A DNA stretch of 64,000 bases from Rhizomonospora bruguierae (GTDB lineage: Bacteria > Actinomycetota > Actinomycetes > Mycobacteriales > Micromonosporaceae). The position numbers were made by a program, and so were the translations under genes. Position 1 is the stretch's first letter. Each line of letters begins with the position of its first letter. Positions 1 to 9,254 of this stretch are shown here, piece after piece. The stretch spans positions 28,321 to 92,320 of the forward strand of contig NZ_BBQH01000021.1 in NCBI RefSeq assembly GCF_018397995.1, given 5' to 3'. Below the pieces are notes generated by a model, which worked only from the letters and a program-made list of their open reading frames with translations, was not told the origin of the DNA and did no database searches.

Positions 1-87
1 ATCGCCGCGGTTCCCACCGTGGTGTTCTTCCTGATCTTCCAGAAGAGCATCGTCTCCGGCCTCACGGCCGGGGGTCTGAAGGAGTAG
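1..87 (+). CDS. 3' end of a carbohydrate ABC transporter permease (MalG-like), partial
   Basis: Only the last 28 codons are inside the window, ending in TAG. The peptide reads FFLIFQKSIVSGLTAGGLKE at its end. This is the standard C-terminus of the MalG/UgpE class of sugar permeases: a last membrane segment, then a short tail with the QK-x-IV-x-GLTAGG-x-K signature. In such systems the permease, with a MalF partner and an extracellular binding protein, imports maltose-like oligosaccharides. The GH13 gene starts 10 bases downstream, which supports an alpha-glucoside uptake operon lying mostly upstream of the window. Confidence 0.85.
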   Translation: MAAVPTVVFFLIFQKSIVSGLTAGGLKE

Positions 88-97
88 GGGACCTGTT

Positions 98-1717
98 TTG
101 GGTGTCAACGCGACCGCCTGGTGGCGCTCGGCCGTCATCTACCAGATCTACCCGCGCAGCTTCGCCGACGGCAACGGCGACGGCATCGGGGACCTGGCGG
201 GCGTCCGGGCGCGCCTGGGCCACCTGGCGGCGCTGGGGGTCGACGCGATCTGGTTCAGCCCGTGGTACGCCTCGCCGCAGGCGGACGCCGGCTACGACGT
301 GGCCGACTACCGGGCCATCGACCCCGTCTTCGGCACCCTCGTGGAGGCGGAGGAGCTGATCCGGCAGGCGCACGCGCTGGGCATCCGGGTCGTCGTGGAC
401 GTGGTGCCGAACCACTGCTCGTCGGAGCACCCATGGTTCTCCGAGGCCGTGCACAGCGGGCCCGGCTCCACGGCCCGGGACCTGTTCTGGTTCCGGGACG
501 GGCGGGGCGAGGCCGGCGAGCTTCCGCCGAACGACTGGCAGTCCATCTTCGGCGGCCCGGCGTGGACCCGGGTCCGGGACGGCCAGTGGTACCTGCACCT
601 GTTCGACCCGGGGCAGCCGGACCTGAACTGGGAGCACCCGAAGGTCCGCGAGGAGTTCGAGGACGTGCTGCGGTTCTGGCTGGACCGGGGTGCGGACGGC
701 ATTCGGATCGACTCGGCCGCGCTGCTCATGAAGGACGGTGAGCTGGGCGACTTCGACCACGCGGAACCGCCGGTGCCGCACCCGTACATGGACCGGGACG
801 AGGTGCACGACGTCTACCGGGCGTGGCGGGCGATCGTCGACGGCTACCCGGAGCCGCGGGCGCTGATCGGTGAGCTGTGGCTGCCGGACCCCGAGCGCTT
901 CGCCGCGTACCTGCGCCCGGACGAACTGCACACCGCGTTCAACTTCGGTTTCCTCGGGTGCGCCTGGCGGGCGAAGGCGCTGCGCGCGGTCGTCGACGCC
1001 ACGCTCGCGGTGCACGCGCCGGTCGACGCGCCGGCCACCTGGGTACTGTCCAATCACGACGTGCCCCGGCACGTGACCCGGTACGGCCGCGAGGACACCA
1101 CGTTCACGCTGGAGCACCGGCAGTTGGGGGTTCCCACCGACCGGGCGCTCGGACTGCGCCGGGCCCGCGCCGCCCTGCTGCTCACTCTCGCCCTGCCCGG
1201 CTCCGTCTACCTGTACCAGGGTGAGGAACTGGGCCTGGAGGAGGTCGAGGACATCCCGGACGCGCTGCGCCAGGACCCGATGTTCGTCCGCACCAACGGC
1301 GCGAACCTGGGCCGCGACGGCTGCCGGGTGCCGCTGCCCTGGTCCGGTGGTGCGCCGCCGTTCGGCTTCAGCCCGCCCGGCGCCGGCCGGGATCCGTGGC
1401 TGCCGCAGCCCGCCGCGTGGCGGGACCGCACCGTCGAGGCGCAGACCGGCGACCCCGACTCGATGCTGGAGCTGTACCGGCGGGCGCTGGCCTGCCGCCG
1501 GTCGCAGCCGGAGCTGGGCGACGGTCCGTTCGCCTGGCTGCCCGGCGCCGACCCCGACGTGCTCGCGTTCACGCGCGGCGGGCGCGGGGCCCTCGCCTGC
1601 GTCCTCAACCTGTCCACCGCCCCGGTGGGCCTGCCGGCGGGCACCGTCCTGCTCGCCAGCGGCCCGCTGGACGGCGCCCACCTGCCGCCGGACACCGCCG
1701 TCTGGCTGCGCACCTAA
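98..1717 (+). CDS. GH13 alpha-glucosidase / oligo-1,6-glucosidase type
   Basis: A 539-residue cytoplasmic glycoside hydrolase with no signal peptide. It probably cleaves alpha-glucosides delivered by the transporter just upstream. GH13 landmarks occur in order: AVIYQIYPRSFAD at the N-terminus, DVVPNH near residue 105, the nucleophile Asp in GIRIDSAA near residue 205, the acid/base Glu in IGELW near 260, and the third carboxylate in LSNHD near 320. The TTG start is chosen because homologues begin just before the ...WWRSAVIYQ segment and a purine-rich AGGGGA lies 6 bases upstream. A paralogue of the same length lies at 37515-39134. The exact substrate (maltose, isomaltose, trehalose-like) cannot be read from sequence. 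Confidence 0.93.
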   Translation: MGVNATAWWRSAVIYQIYPRSFADGNGDGIGDLAGVRARLGHLAALGVDAIWFSPWYASPQADAGYDVADYRAIDPVFGTLVEAEELIRQAHALGIRVVVDVVPNHCSSEHPWFSEAVHSGPGSTARDLFWFRDGRGEAGELPPNDWQSIFGGPAWTRVRDGQWYLHLFDPGQPDLNWEHPKVREEFEDVLRFWLDRGADGIRIDSAALLMKDGELGDFDHAEPPVPHPYMDRDEVHDVYRAWRAIVDGYPEPRALIGELWLPDPERFAAYLRPDELHTAFNFGFLGCAWRAKALRAVVDATLAVHAPVDAPATWVLSNHDVPRHVTRYGREDTTFTLEHRQLGVPTDRALGLRRARAALLLTLALPGSVYLYQGEELGLEEVEDIPDALRQDPMFVRTNGANLGRDGCRVPLPWSGGAPPFGFSPPGAGRDPWLPQPAAWRDRTVEAQTGDPDSMLELYRRALACRRSQPELGDGPFAWLPGADPDVLAFTRGGRGALACVLNLSTAPVGLPAGTVLLASGPLDGAHLPPDTAVWLRT

Positions 1718-1735
1718 GACGCACGGGGTTCCACG

Positions 1736-1909
1736 ATGCACAGAACCGGTCCCGGGTTGGCGGCGCTCGCCGCCACCGCCGCCCTCGCCGGCTCCGTCCC
1801 GGTCGCTGTCGGCGCGATCTGGTTCGACGCCCTGAACGGCGCCACCTCGGGCGCCACCGTCAACGTCACCGACTCCGATGCCCCCGCGCCCACCCGTCCG
1901 CAGGCTTAG
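1736..1909 (+). CDS. small exported or membrane-anchored peptide, hypothetical
   Basis: A 57-codon ORF, 18 bases after the GH13 stop. It encodes MHRTGPGLAALAATAALAGS..., a short charged start followed by about 25 hydrophobic residues. A polar Thr/Ala/Pro-rich tail of about 30 residues follows, holding ATVNVTDSDAPAPTRPQA. That is the plan of a signal-anchored or secreted mini-protein. I recognise no family. Codon third positions are GC-rich as in neighbouring genes, which favours a real gene, but its shortness keeps confidence moderate. Confidence 0.45.
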   Translation: MHRTGPGLAALAATAALAGSVPVAVGAIWFDALNGATSGATVNVTDSDAPAPTRPQA

Positions 1910-1997
1910 CGCAGGGCGCGTCGGGTAACACTGGCGGACGTAACCGGATCGTCGAGGCACCGGAACGTCGTCGTGGGCAGCCGCGGGAGGTAGGGCG

Positions 1998-2513
1998 TTG
2001 AGCGAGGTGATCGAGCGCGCGCGACGGGCCAAGCGCGGCTACGCCGGCGGGGAGCAGCGCCCGCTCGGCGGCTACCTCGTGGCGCTGGGCGCCTACGGCG
2101 GGGTGGTCGCCGCGCTGGCCGGCCTGGCCCGGCTGACCGGGCGCACCCCGCCGGAGCGGGTCAGCCCGTTCGACGTGGTGCTGCTTGGCGTCGCGACCCA
2201 CAAGCTCAGCCGGGCCCTGGCCAAGGACTCGGTGACCAGCCCGCTGCGGGCGCCGTTCACCCGGTACCGGGAGCCGGCGGGCGCGAGCGAGTTGAACGAG
2301 GACGTGCGGCACCACGACCCGCTCCGGCACGCCGTCGGCGAGCTGATCAGCTGCCCGTTCTGCCTGGCGGTCTGGGTCGGCACGGGGCTCACCTCGGGCC
2401 TGGTGTTCGCGCCCCGGCTGACCCGGCTGGTGGCGGTGGCGTTCAGCACGATCGCCGCGTCCGACTTCCTCCAGTTCGCGTACGACGGGGTGAAGCATCG
2501 GGCCGGCGAATAA
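1998..2513 (+). CDS. DUF1360 family membrane protein
   Basis: A 171-residue protein with hydrophobic stretches near residues 27-45, 63-75 and 125-150. It carries family hallmarks: a THKLSR segment (about residues 73-78), a conserved linker with HHDPLRHAVGELISCPFC (about 110-127), and a WVG turn into a membrane helix. These match DUF1360, known from Bacillus sporulation protein YjcZ/CotJ-like neighbourhoods and common in actinomycetes, with no established function. The TTG start has GGGAGGTAGGG immediately upstream. It is probably a single-gene unit, since hairpins follow directly. Confidence 0.8.
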   Translation: MSEVIERARRAKRGYAGGEQRPLGGYLVALGAYGGVVAALAGLARLTGRTPPERVSPFDVVLLGVATHKLSRALAKDSVTSPLRAPFTRYREPAGASELNEDVRHHDPLRHAVGELISCPFCLAVWVGTGLTSGLVFAPRLTRLVAVAFSTIAASDFLQFAYDGVKHRAGE

Positions 2514-2545
2514 ACCCGGCCGGTGGTGCCGCGTCGGCCGGGTTT
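2512..2545 (+). terminator. stem-loop at the DUF1360 stop codon
   Basis: Perfect 11-bp inverted repeat AAACCCGGCCG / CGGCCGGGTTT with a 12-base loop. It begins inside the TAA stop and its 3' arm ends in TTT. It is probably a factor-independent terminator for the gene ending at 2513. Confidence 0.6.
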
Positions 2546-2629
2546 GGGCAGGGCGGCGGAATGTCCGCTTTTCAGTCGGGGAAAACTCCCCGTTGTCTCG
2601 CCGTTCCCCGTGCCCTAAGCTTGCCTCCA

Positions 2630-2684
2630 GCGCGCCCCTATCGCCCGCTTCCCCCGTGGCAGGCGATCGGGGCGCGCCCCTTTT
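2630..2684 (+). terminator. second strong stem-loop with a T run, between converging genes
   Basis: GCGCGCCCC and TCGCC pair with GGCGA and GGGGCGCGC across a TA/TC internal mismatch and a 16-base loop. CCCTTTT follows on the plus strand. It lies between the plus-strand DUF1360 gene and the minus-strand pmt gene, so it may insulate the two units; the T run favours plus-strand termination. The other bases between 2546 and 2723 show nothing further. Confidence 0.6.
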
Positions 2685-2723
2685 CGCCTCCGGTTTTCCG
2701 CCCCGGGCGGGCCGGCCGGTCGC

Positions 2724-4316
2724 CTACCGCCACCGGCCGTCGAGCCACAGGTGCTTGGCCCAATCCTCGTACGGGATCGATGTCCCCACGTACAGCGGAT
2801 GGAAGTACGCGAAACAGATGGCGATCAGCAGCACGTAGGCGCCCACGATCACCCCGCCGATGAGCCGGCGGTCCGCCGTCGGTGGCGTACCCGGGCCGGG
2901 TGTGACGATCGTGCCGAGCACATACACCACCGCCATGACCAGGAACGGCTGGGCCGGCGCGATGTAGAAGTAGAACATCGTGCGGTTGTCGTGGAGCGCG
3001 TAGTAGCACCACGGCAGGATGGTGGCGGCGACGCTGAGCAGGATGGCCCAGGCGCGCCAGTCGCGGCGGGCGATCGCGAACCAGACCAGCGCCACCAGCG
3101 CCGGGATGAACGACCACCACAGCAGCGGCGTGCCGAGCAGCAGCACCTCCGACGAGCACGGCGGCGCGCTGCACGGCAGGTCGCCGGTGTAGGAGAACGC
3201 CACCGGCCGGCCCAGCAGCAGCCACTGCCACGGCTCCGACTGGTACGGGTGCGTGGTGCTGAGGCCGGTGTGGAAGTTCAGCGCCTCGGTGTGGTAGTGG
3301 ATCAGGTTGCGCAGCGCGCCGATGATCGGCGGCTCCGGCTGGCCCGTGTCCCGCAGCCAGTGCCGGAAGTAGCCGTCGTCGGTGAACAGCCAGCCCGACC
3401 AGGACGCGACGTACGTCGCGGCGATCACGAAGCCGCTGAGCACCAGCCAGCCGATCTCGTCCAGGAACGTGTCCAGCGCCGGGGTGCGCCGCCCGGCCGA
3501 GCGGCGCGCGCCCCACTCCCAGACCAGGACCAGCACGCCGAACAGCACGATGTTGAAGATGGCGCTCCACTTGACGGACAGCGCGCAACCGGCCAGCACC
3601 GCCGCGGCGAGCCGCCACCACGGGACGCCGGTGCGCCAGTCCCAGCGGGGGCGAGGACGGCGGCCCGTCCCGGCGGCCTCCGCCATCGCCGCCAGCCACC
3701 GGGCGCGGCGCTGCTCCCGGTCCAGGACCAGGGCGGCGAACGCGGCCACCACGAACAGCAGCAGGAAGATGTCCAGCAGCGCCGCCCGGGACAGCACCAG
3801 GTGGAAGCCGTCCAGCGCCATCAGCAGGCCGGCCGCGCAGCCCAGCGCCGTCGAGTGGAACATCCGCCGGGTGATCCGGATGACGATCAGGATGGAGACG
3901 ATGCCGGCGACCGCGGCCGCCACCCGCCAGCCGAACTCGTTGTACCCGAAGACCCGTTCCCCGGCCGCGATCAGCCACTTGCCGAGCGGCGGGTGCACCA
4001 CGTACGCGGGGCCGTTGGCGTTCTCGTCCCACTCCACCCCGTGGGTCAGCATGTCCCACGCGTCGGTGGCGTAGTACGTCTCGTCGAACATGATGCCCTT
4101 GGGGTGGTCCAGCCCGACCAGGCGCAGGATCGCGGCGATCAGCACCACCACGCCGGTGGCCACCCACGAGTACGGGTCGAGCCGGGCATCGAACGGGGCG
4201 AGCCGGCGCCGGACGATCTGCGGGATGCTCCCGCCCGCCCGCTCCGCCGGGGGATCGTCGCTCTCACCCGTGCTGGTGCTCGCGCTCACCGTGATGTCTG
4301 TCGCCGCCGGGGTCAC
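2724..4316 (-). CDS. pmt: polyprenol-phosphate-mannose protein mannosyltransferase (PMT family)
   Basis: A 530-residue, many-spanning membrane protein (roughly 10-11 hydrophobic segments). The family transfers mannose from polyprenyl phosphate to Ser/Thr of exported proteins at the outer face of the membrane. The first external loop carries the catalytic Asp-Glu pair in MFDETYYATD (about residues 77-86), then VVHPPLGKW, both PMT hallmarks. The C-terminal WAKHLWLDGRWR ending is typical. The N-terminus is polar and cytoplasmic. It diverges from rsmI with a 65-base gap, exactly as Rv1002c and Rv1003 do in Mycobacterium. The start has no close alternative that would preserve the first helix better. 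Confidence 0.93.
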   Translation of the reverse strand: MTPAATDITVSASTSTGESDDPPAERAGGSIPQIVRRRLAPFDARLDPYSWVATGVVVLIAAILRLVGLDHPKGIMFDETYYATDAWDMLTHGVEWDENANGPAYVVHPPLGKWLIAAGERVFGYNEFGWRVAAAVAGIVSILIVIRITRRMFHSTALGCAAGLLMALDGFHLVLSRAALLDIFLLLFVVAAFAALVLDREQRRARWLAAMAEAAGTGRRPRPRWDWRTGVPWWRLAAAVLAGCALSVKWSAIFNIVLFGVLVLVWEWGARRSAGRRTPALDTFLDEIGWLVLSGFVIAATYVASWSGWLFTDDGYFRHWLRDTGQPEPPIIGALRNLIHYHTEALNFHTGLSTTHPYQSEPWQWLLLGRPVAFSYTGDLPCSAPPCSSEVLLLGTPLLWWSFIPALVALVWFAIARRDWRAWAILLSVAATILPWCYYALHDNRTMFYFYIAPAQPFLVMAVVYVLGTIVTPGPGTPPTADRRLIGGVIVGAYVLLIAICFAYFHPLYVGTSIPYEDWAKHLWLDGRWR

Positions 4317-4381
4317 GACAGTGATCGTAGGCTGCCAAGCTGGTACGCGCGGTTACCGTCCCGCGGGATTGGAGTGTCGAG

Positions 4382-5218
4382 GTGTCCGATGGACGGCTGG
4401 TCCTGTGCGGGGCGCCGCTCGGCAACGTGGCGGACGCCTCCGCCCGGCTACGCGAGACGCTCGCCGCCGCCGACGTCATCGCCGCCGAGGACACGCGTCG
4501 CCTGGCCCGCCTGGCCCGCGACCTGGACGTGCCGCTGACCGCCCGGGTGGTCTCCTACTTCGAGGGCAACGAGGAGCGGCGCACGCCCGAGCTGCTGGCC
4601 ACGCTGCTGGCGGGTGCCCTGGTCGCCCTGGTCACCGACGGCGGCATGCCGAGCGTCTCCGACCCCGGGTACCGACTCGTCACCGCCGCCCTGGACGCGG
4701 GGGTCCCGGTCACCGCCGCCCCGGGCCCCAGTGCCGTGACCACCGCGCTCGCGCTCTCCGGCCTGCCGTCGGACCGCTTCTGCTTCGAGGGTTTCCTCCC
4801 GCGTACCGGCGGGGCGCGCCGGTCCCGGCTGGCCGTCCTGGCGGCGGAGGAGCGCACCCTGATCTTCTTCGAGGCACCGCACCGGCTGGCCGCCACGCTG
4901 GCCGACCTGGCCGCCGCGTTCGACCCGGCCCGGCCCGCGGCGCTGTGCCGGGAGCTGACCAAGACGTACGAGGAGATCCGCCGCGCGCCCCTCGGCGAGC
5001 TGGCGGACCTCGCCGGGCGGGAGCCGTTCCGCGGCGAGATCACCCTCGTGGTGGCCGGCGCCCCGGCGGCGCCCGCCGCCGAGGTCTCGGACGAGCGGGT
5101 GCGCGCCGCCGTCGCCGAGCGCGAGGCGGCGGGCCTGAGCCGCCGGGACGCCGTCGCCGCCGTCGCCGCCGCCCTCAACCTCCCCCGCCGCCGCGTCTAC
5201 ACCGCCGCCCACTCCTAG
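4382..5218 (+). CDS. rsmI: 16S rRNA (cytidine1402-2'-O)-methyltransferase RsmI
   Basis: A 278-residue SAM-dependent tetrapyrrole-methylase-fold enzyme that 2'-O-methylates C1402 in the 30S decoding centre. Diagnostic segments: LVLCGAPLGNVADAS at the N-terminus, AEDTRRLARL near residue 38, the TDGGMPSVSDPG loop near 83, AAPGPSA near 115, GFLPR near 138 and FFEAPHRL near 161. The GTG start has a GGAGTGTCGA stretch upstream. It is divergent from pmt. The C-terminal Arg-rich tail after residue 240 is as in actinobacterial members. Confidence 0.95.
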   Translation: MSDGRLVLCGAPLGNVADASARLRETLAAADVIAAEDTRRLARLARDLDVPLTARVVSYFEGNEERRTPELLATLLAGALVALVTDGGMPSVSDPGYRLVTAALDAGVPVTAAPGPSAVTTALALSGLPSDRFCFEGFLPRTGGARRSRLAVLAAEERTLIFFEAPHRLAATLADLAAAFDPARPAALCRELTKTYEEIRRAPLGELADLAGREPFRGEITLVVAGAPAAPAAEVSDERVRAAVAEREAAGLSRRDAVAAVAAALNLPRRRVYTAAHS

Positions 5219-5270
5219 CCCCGGCCAAAGCGGGCATACCACCCGGAACCGGGGCGCCACGGGTGTGGGT

Positions 5271-5930
5271 TCAGAAGGCCAGGGCCAGGAAGGTGGCGGC
5301 GAGGGCGAGGGGGGCCGCGAGGCTGAGCAGGACCGCCAGGTGCCGGGCGCGGGCCGGGTCCAGGCGGCGGGCGCCGGTGGCCCAGGCGATGCCGAGGCCG
5401 CACAGGAGGGTCAGCGCCAGCCCGACCGCCCAGCGGACGTGCACCCCCGCGGTCACCTCCGCCCCGGCGTAGGCGCGCGAACTACCCGGCGACACCATGA
5501 GTGCCGGGACCCGCGAGTCCGCGCCGTGCTCGCCGGGCGGCAGGTTGAGCAGGGCGACGCCCTCGGCGGTGAAGCCGGGTGCGGAGAAGTCGCCGACGCA
5601 GCGCTCGGTCACGCCGTCCCCGGCGCAGCGGATGACCGTGGCGGTGCCGCGCTCGGCGTGCCCCAGCGCCAGCCACAGCGGCTCCGCGCTGACCCAGCCG
5701 AAGAACGCGGCGAGCAGCGCGAAGACGACCGTCGCGGGCAGCCCGAACACCGGGCGCCGGGGCGGGCGCGGGGCGCGGGACGGCGTCGGCGCGGGTCGGC
5801 TGAGCAGCCAGCCGTCGTCGGGGCCGCCGGCGGTCGTCCACAGCGGCCGATCGTGGGCCGCCGAGCCGGTGGCCGCCACGGCCGTCCCGCCCGAATCGTG
5901 AAGCTTGCCAGAAACATCCGCCTCCGCCAT
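5271..5930 (-). CDS. conserved membrane protein of unknown function
   Basis: 219 residues. A polar, proline-rich first 65 residues are followed by a hydrophobic segment ([19 protein letters not shown]). An external-looking domain of about 70 residues holds two cysteines (IRCAGDG, ERCVGDF) that could form a disulfide. Two more hydrophobic segments end the protein (residues ~168-187 and ~198-218). I do not recognise the family. It converges on rsmI (52-base gap) and diverges from metG (77-base gap), so it is probably monocistronic. Confidence 0.7.
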   Translation of the reverse strand: MAEADVSGKLHDSGGTAVAATGSAAHDRPLWTTAGGPDDGWLLSRPAPTPSRAPRPPRRPVFGLPATVVFALLAAFFGWVSAEPLWLALGHAERGTATVIRCAGDGVTERCVGDFSAPGFTAEGVALLNLPPGEHGADSRVPALMVSPGSSRAYAGAEVTAGVHVRWAVGLALTLLCGLGIAWATGARRLDPARARHLAVLLSLAAPLALAATFLALAF

Positions 5931-6007
5931 GTGCTCATTGCACTACTTTCCGTCGCTGCCGGGTGGATTTGACGGCGCGTGTCGGAGGGAAACTACGCTT
6001 GGACCAC

Positions 6008-7804
6008 ATGAGCCACGTTCTCGCCGCGGTCGCCTGGCCCTACGCCAACGGCCCGCGCCACATCGGCCACGTGTCCGGCTTCGGGGTACCCGCGGATGTG
6101 TTCAGCCGGTACATGCGGATGGCCGGGCACGACGTGCTCATGGTCTCCGGCACGGACGAGCACGGCACGCCGATCCAGGTGCAGGCGGACAAGGAGGGCG
6201 TGACCCCCCGCGAACTGGCCGACCGGTACAACCGGGTGATCGTCCAGGACCTGCACGGGCTGGGCCTGTCGTACGACCTGTTCACCCGCACCACCACCGG
6301 CAACCACTACGCCGTCGTGCAGGAGCTGTTCGAGGGCCTGTACCGCAACGGGTACATCGTGCCGAAGACGACGATGGGCGCGATCTCCCCGTCCACCGGG
6401 CGCACCCTGCCCGACCGGTACATCGAGGGAACCTGCCCGATCTGCGGGTACGACAGCGCCCGCGGCGACCAGTGCGACAACTGCGGCAACCAGTTGGACC
6501 CGGACCAGCTCATCAACCCCCGGTCGAAGATCAACGGTGAGACGCCCAGGTTCGTCGAGACCGAGCACTTCTTCCTGGACCTGCCGGCGTTCGCGCAGGC
6601 CCTCGGCAAGTGGCTGGCCGGGCGGGAGGGCTGGCGCCCCAACGTGCTGCGGTTCAGCCGGAACCTGCTGGACGACCTCCAGCCCCGGGCGATCACCCGG
6701 GACCTGGAGTGGGGCGTGCCGATCCCGATCGAGGGCTGGCGGGAGCGGCCGGACAAGCGGATCTACGTCTGGTTCGACGCCGTCATCGGCTACCTGTCCG
6801 CGTCCATCGAATGGGCCCGGCGCTCGGGCGACCCGGAGGCGTGGCGGCGCTGGTGGTCGGCGGGCGCCGAGGGCAGCGAGGCCCGCGGCTACTACTTCAT
6901 GGGCAAGGACAACATCGTCTTCCACTCGGTGATCTGGCCGGCGCTGCTGCTCGGGTACGACGGGGAGGGCGACCGGGGCGGCGAGCCGGGGCAGCTGGGG
7001 CTGCTCAACCTGCCCACCGAGGTGGTCTCCAGCGAGTTCCTGACCATGGAGGGGCGCAAGTTCTCCTCGTCCCGCCAGGTGGTCATCTACGTGCGGGACT
7101 TCCTGGAGCGGTACGACGCGGACGCGCTGCGGTACTTCATCGCGGTGGCCGGCCCGGAGAGCCAGGACACGGACTTCACCTGGGCCGAGTTCCTGCGCCG
7201 CAACAACGACGAGCTGGTGGCCGGCTGGGGCAACCTGGTCAACCGGTCCGTCTCGATGGCGGCGAAGAACTTCGGCGCGGTGCCGCCGGTCGGCGCGGCC
7301 GGGCTGACGGTCGAGGATGACGCGCTGCTCGCGGTCGCCCGCGGCGGCTTCCCCGCGGTGGGCGACCTGATCGCCAGGCACCGCCAGAAGCAGGCGATCG
7401 GCGAGGCGATGCGGGTGGTCGCGGAGGCGAACAAGTACCTGTCCGAGCAGGCGCCGTGGAAGCTCAAGGAGGACCGGGAGCGGATGGGCACGGTGCTGCA
7501 CGTCGCCCTCCAGGTGGTCAAGGACGCGAACACGCTGCTCACGCCGTTCCTGCCGCACTCCGCGCAGAAGGTCCACGAGCTGCTGGGCGGCACGGGGGTG
7601 CACGCACCGATGCCGCGGATCGTCGAGGTGGAGGATCTCGACACCGACGGGTCGTACCCGATCCTGACCGGCGACTACGCGCAGGGCACGCGGTGGGAGT
7701 CGGTGCCGCTGGTGCCGGGGACGCCGCTCGCGCCGCCGAAGCCGGTCTTCCGCAAGCTCGAGCCGTCCATCGTGGACGAGGAGCTGGCGAGGCTGGGCGG
7801 GTGA
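6008..7804 (+). CDS. metG: methionyl-tRNA synthetase
   Basis: A 598-residue class I aminoacyl-tRNA synthetase that charges tRNA-Met. Seen: the HIGH-type motif in [12 protein letters not shown] near residue 18, [10 protein letters not shown] near 50, a zinc knuckle CPIC...CDNC near 141-158, [10 protein letters not shown] near 255, and the KMSKS equivalent KFSSS near 350. The anticodon-binding helices follow. There is no C-terminal tRNA-binding (EMAP-like) domain, as is usual in this lineage. ATG at 6008 matches the family N-terminus [15 protein letters not shown]. An in-frame TTG at 5999 has a better-spaced GGAGG (5984-5988) and would add three residues, so the exact start is open. Confidence 0.96.
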   Translation: MSHVLAAVAWPYANGPRHIGHVSGFGVPADVFSRYMRMAGHDVLMVSGTDEHGTPIQVQADKEGVTPRELADRYNRVIVQDLHGLGLSYDLFTRTTTGNHYAVVQELFEGLYRNGYIVPKTTMGAISPSTGRTLPDRYIEGTCPICGYDSARGDQCDNCGNQLDPDQLINPRSKINGETPRFVETEHFFLDLPAFAQALGKWLAGREGWRPNVLRFSRNLLDDLQPRAITRDLEWGVPIPIEGWRERPDKRIYVWFDAVIGYLSASIEWARRSGDPEAWRRWWSAGAEGSEARGYYFMGKDNIVFHSVIWPALLLGYDGEGDRGGEPGQLGLLNLPTEVVSSEFLTMEGRKFSSSRQVVIYVRDFLERYDADALRYFIAVAGPESQDTDFTWAEFLRRNNDELVAGWGNLVNRSVSMAAKNFGAVPPVGAAGLTVEDDALLAVARGGFPAVGDLIARHRQKQAIGEAMRVVAEANKYLSEQAPWKLKEDRERMGTVLHVALQVVKDANTLLTPFLPHSAQKVHELLGGTGVHAPMPRIVEVEDLDTDGSYPILTGDYAQGTRWESVPLVPGTPLAPPKPVFRKLEPSIVDEELARLGG

Positions 7805-7980
7805 GCTTCACGGTCAACCCGGTCGGGCGGGTCATCGGCGGGCGCGAGGAGTGGTGCGAGGACGGCTGGGGCGACGTGCCCCCGGTGCTGGACATCAAGC
7901 CGTACCCGCGGGAGTTCGCGGCGACCGGGCCGGTGGCCCAGCCCGAGTGGGTCGGCGACCTGATGCGCCACCCCTACTGA
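7801..7980 (+). pseudogene. TrmO/TsaA-like tRNA methyltransferase with a large in-frame internal deletion
   Basis: A 59-codon ORF whose GTG overlaps the metG stop. Its first 25 residues (VNPVGRVIGGRE...DGWGDV) match the start of actinobacterial TsaA/TrmO proteins. Its last 33 (PVLDIKPYPREF...WVGDLM) match their C-terminal end. The roughly 90-100 residues between, which hold the beta-barrel core and the SAM-binding site, are missing, and the two ends are joined in frame. The enzyme normally methylates t6A37 of tRNA-Thr; this product cannot. It ends 7 bases inside the converging gene. I class it as a relic; a functional mini-protein is unlikely but not excluded. Confidence 0.75.
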
Positions 7981-9188
7981 TCGGCCATCGGGTACGGGAA
8001 GTCGGCCTCGACCGCGTCGCCGATCTCGGCGGTGGGAGCCCACGCCTCGTACACGCCGCGCTCGTAGCACTGCGCGCCGAGCGCGGCCACCGCGTCCGGT
8101 TCGGGGCGACACAGCCGCAGCCGCGACCAGGCGCCCTCGGAGCGGACCACCGTGCAGGCGGTGCCGCGCCAGGTGGCGTACGGGGTGCGCCGGCTCAGCG
8201 ACTCGACCTGGTAGCGGGCGGCGCGGGTCATCGCCAGCACCCGGAACTCCTCGGGCGGGTCGGCGACCGCCTCGTACTCGGCGCCCTGGTAGCGCCCCAC
8301 CAGCCGGCTGGGCCCGGCGCCGGCCGGCACGGGCAGGTACTCCTGGTCCGGGGCGACGCCGGGCAGCGCCGCGAGCAGCTGCCGCCACTGTGGACCGGCC
8401 ATCCGCAGCCAGCCGCGCTGCTCCGGCTGGTACGTGTAGAGCACCACCTCGCTGGCGTCCTCGGTGTACGCCAGCAAGGCGGCGTTGGCCGGCAGCGGCA
8501 GGTCGGCGAGGTCGGCGGTGACGAACTCGGGGATGAGCTGGGACCCGCTGGGCGCGAAGCCGGTACCGAGCACCGGTGGGCCCACCCGGTCGTGCGGCGG
8601 GAGCGCGGTCAGCCCGGCGTACGCGGCGGCCGGCACGTGGTAGTCGCTGGCGTCCACCGCCCGCCAGCGCAGCGCGAAGGCGACCTCGCCGGGCGGTTCG
8701 CCGGTCCCGCTGAGGATCACCAAACCCGCCGGGGTGCGCAGGTGGGCGACGTCGTACTGCCGGTAGCAGAAGCCGTGCGGCTGCCAGCCGCCCAGGTACC
8801 CGGCGACCTGCCGCGCCGACAGCGGCTTGACCATGCGGGTGCCGCGCCGCACGGTCGCGCTGGCGCGGACCGCCGCCAGCAGCGGGTTGCGCACCCGCCC
8901 CTGGCTCAGCCGCTGGATCTGCTCCCAGCCGACGGCCCGGCTGACCGGCGCGGTCAACGGCTGGTCGGCGGCCAGTTCGACGGTCCCCTCGACCGCGCTG
9001 ACCTCCGACGCGTGCACGAACCGGCGGTGGCGACCGCCCCGGCCGAGGACGAACCCCTCGGCCGGCCCGTCACTGAAGATCTCGTAGGCCGCGCCGCCGG
9101 CCACGGGCTCCGCCGGGTAGGACGTACCGGCGTACAGCACCCGTATTCCGGCCATTGCGGTCGGAGAGCTTACGGTCACGCCCCGCAC
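7974..9188 (-). CDS. hypothetical protein, lineage-conserved type
   Basis: A 404-residue soluble-looking protein with no signal peptide or membrane helix. Its composition is ordinary, with many short beta-strand-like stretches, for example AGIRVLYAGTSYPAE near the start and YEIFSDGPAEGFVLGRGG. I recognise no catalytic motif or domain. An alternative ATG at residue 12 (MAGIRVLY) may be the true start. Its TAG lies within the TrmO relic's last codons, a 7-base convergent overlap. It diverges from tatD with a 66-base gap. Function unknown. Confidence 0.75.
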   Translation of the reverse strand: MRGVTVSSPTAMAGIRVLYAGTSYPAEPVAGGAAYEIFSDGPAEGFVLGRGGRHRRFVHASEVSAVEGTVELAADQPLTAPVSRAVGWEQIQRLSQGRVRNPLLAAVRASATVRRGTRMVKPLSARQVAGYLGGWQPHGFCYRQYDVAHLRTPAGLVILSGTGEPPGEVAFALRWRAVDASDYHVPAAAYAGLTALPPHDRVGPPVLGTGFAPSGSQLIPEFVTADLADLPLPANAALLAYTEDASEVVLYTYQPEQRGWLRMAGPQWRQLLAALPGVAPDQEYLPVPAGAGPSRLVGRYQGAEYEAVADPPEEFRVLAMTRAARYQVESLSRRTPYATWRGTACTVVRSEGAWSRLRLCRPEPDAVAALGAQCYERGVYEAWAPTAEIGDAVEADFPYPMADQ

Positions 9189-9254
9189 GCTACGGTCCGC
9201 TCATGAACTCCCCGTAAACATGCCGGCCCGGTCGTTGTGTGATGCTGGGCGGCG

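Noticed and set aside
62..2032. Long open frame on the minus strand across the GH13 gene
   Set aside because: Arg/Gly/Val/Gln-rich product with no domain; a high-GC shadow of the real plus-strand genes.
2751..4538. 595-codon plus-strand frame across pmt
   Set aside because: Composition of His/Arg/Gln/Gly repeats is typical of antisense shadows; pmt on the other strand has clear membrane and catalytic motifs.
5993..7603. 536-codon minus-strand frame across metG
   Set aside because: Shadow frame; metG motifs are complete on the plus strand.
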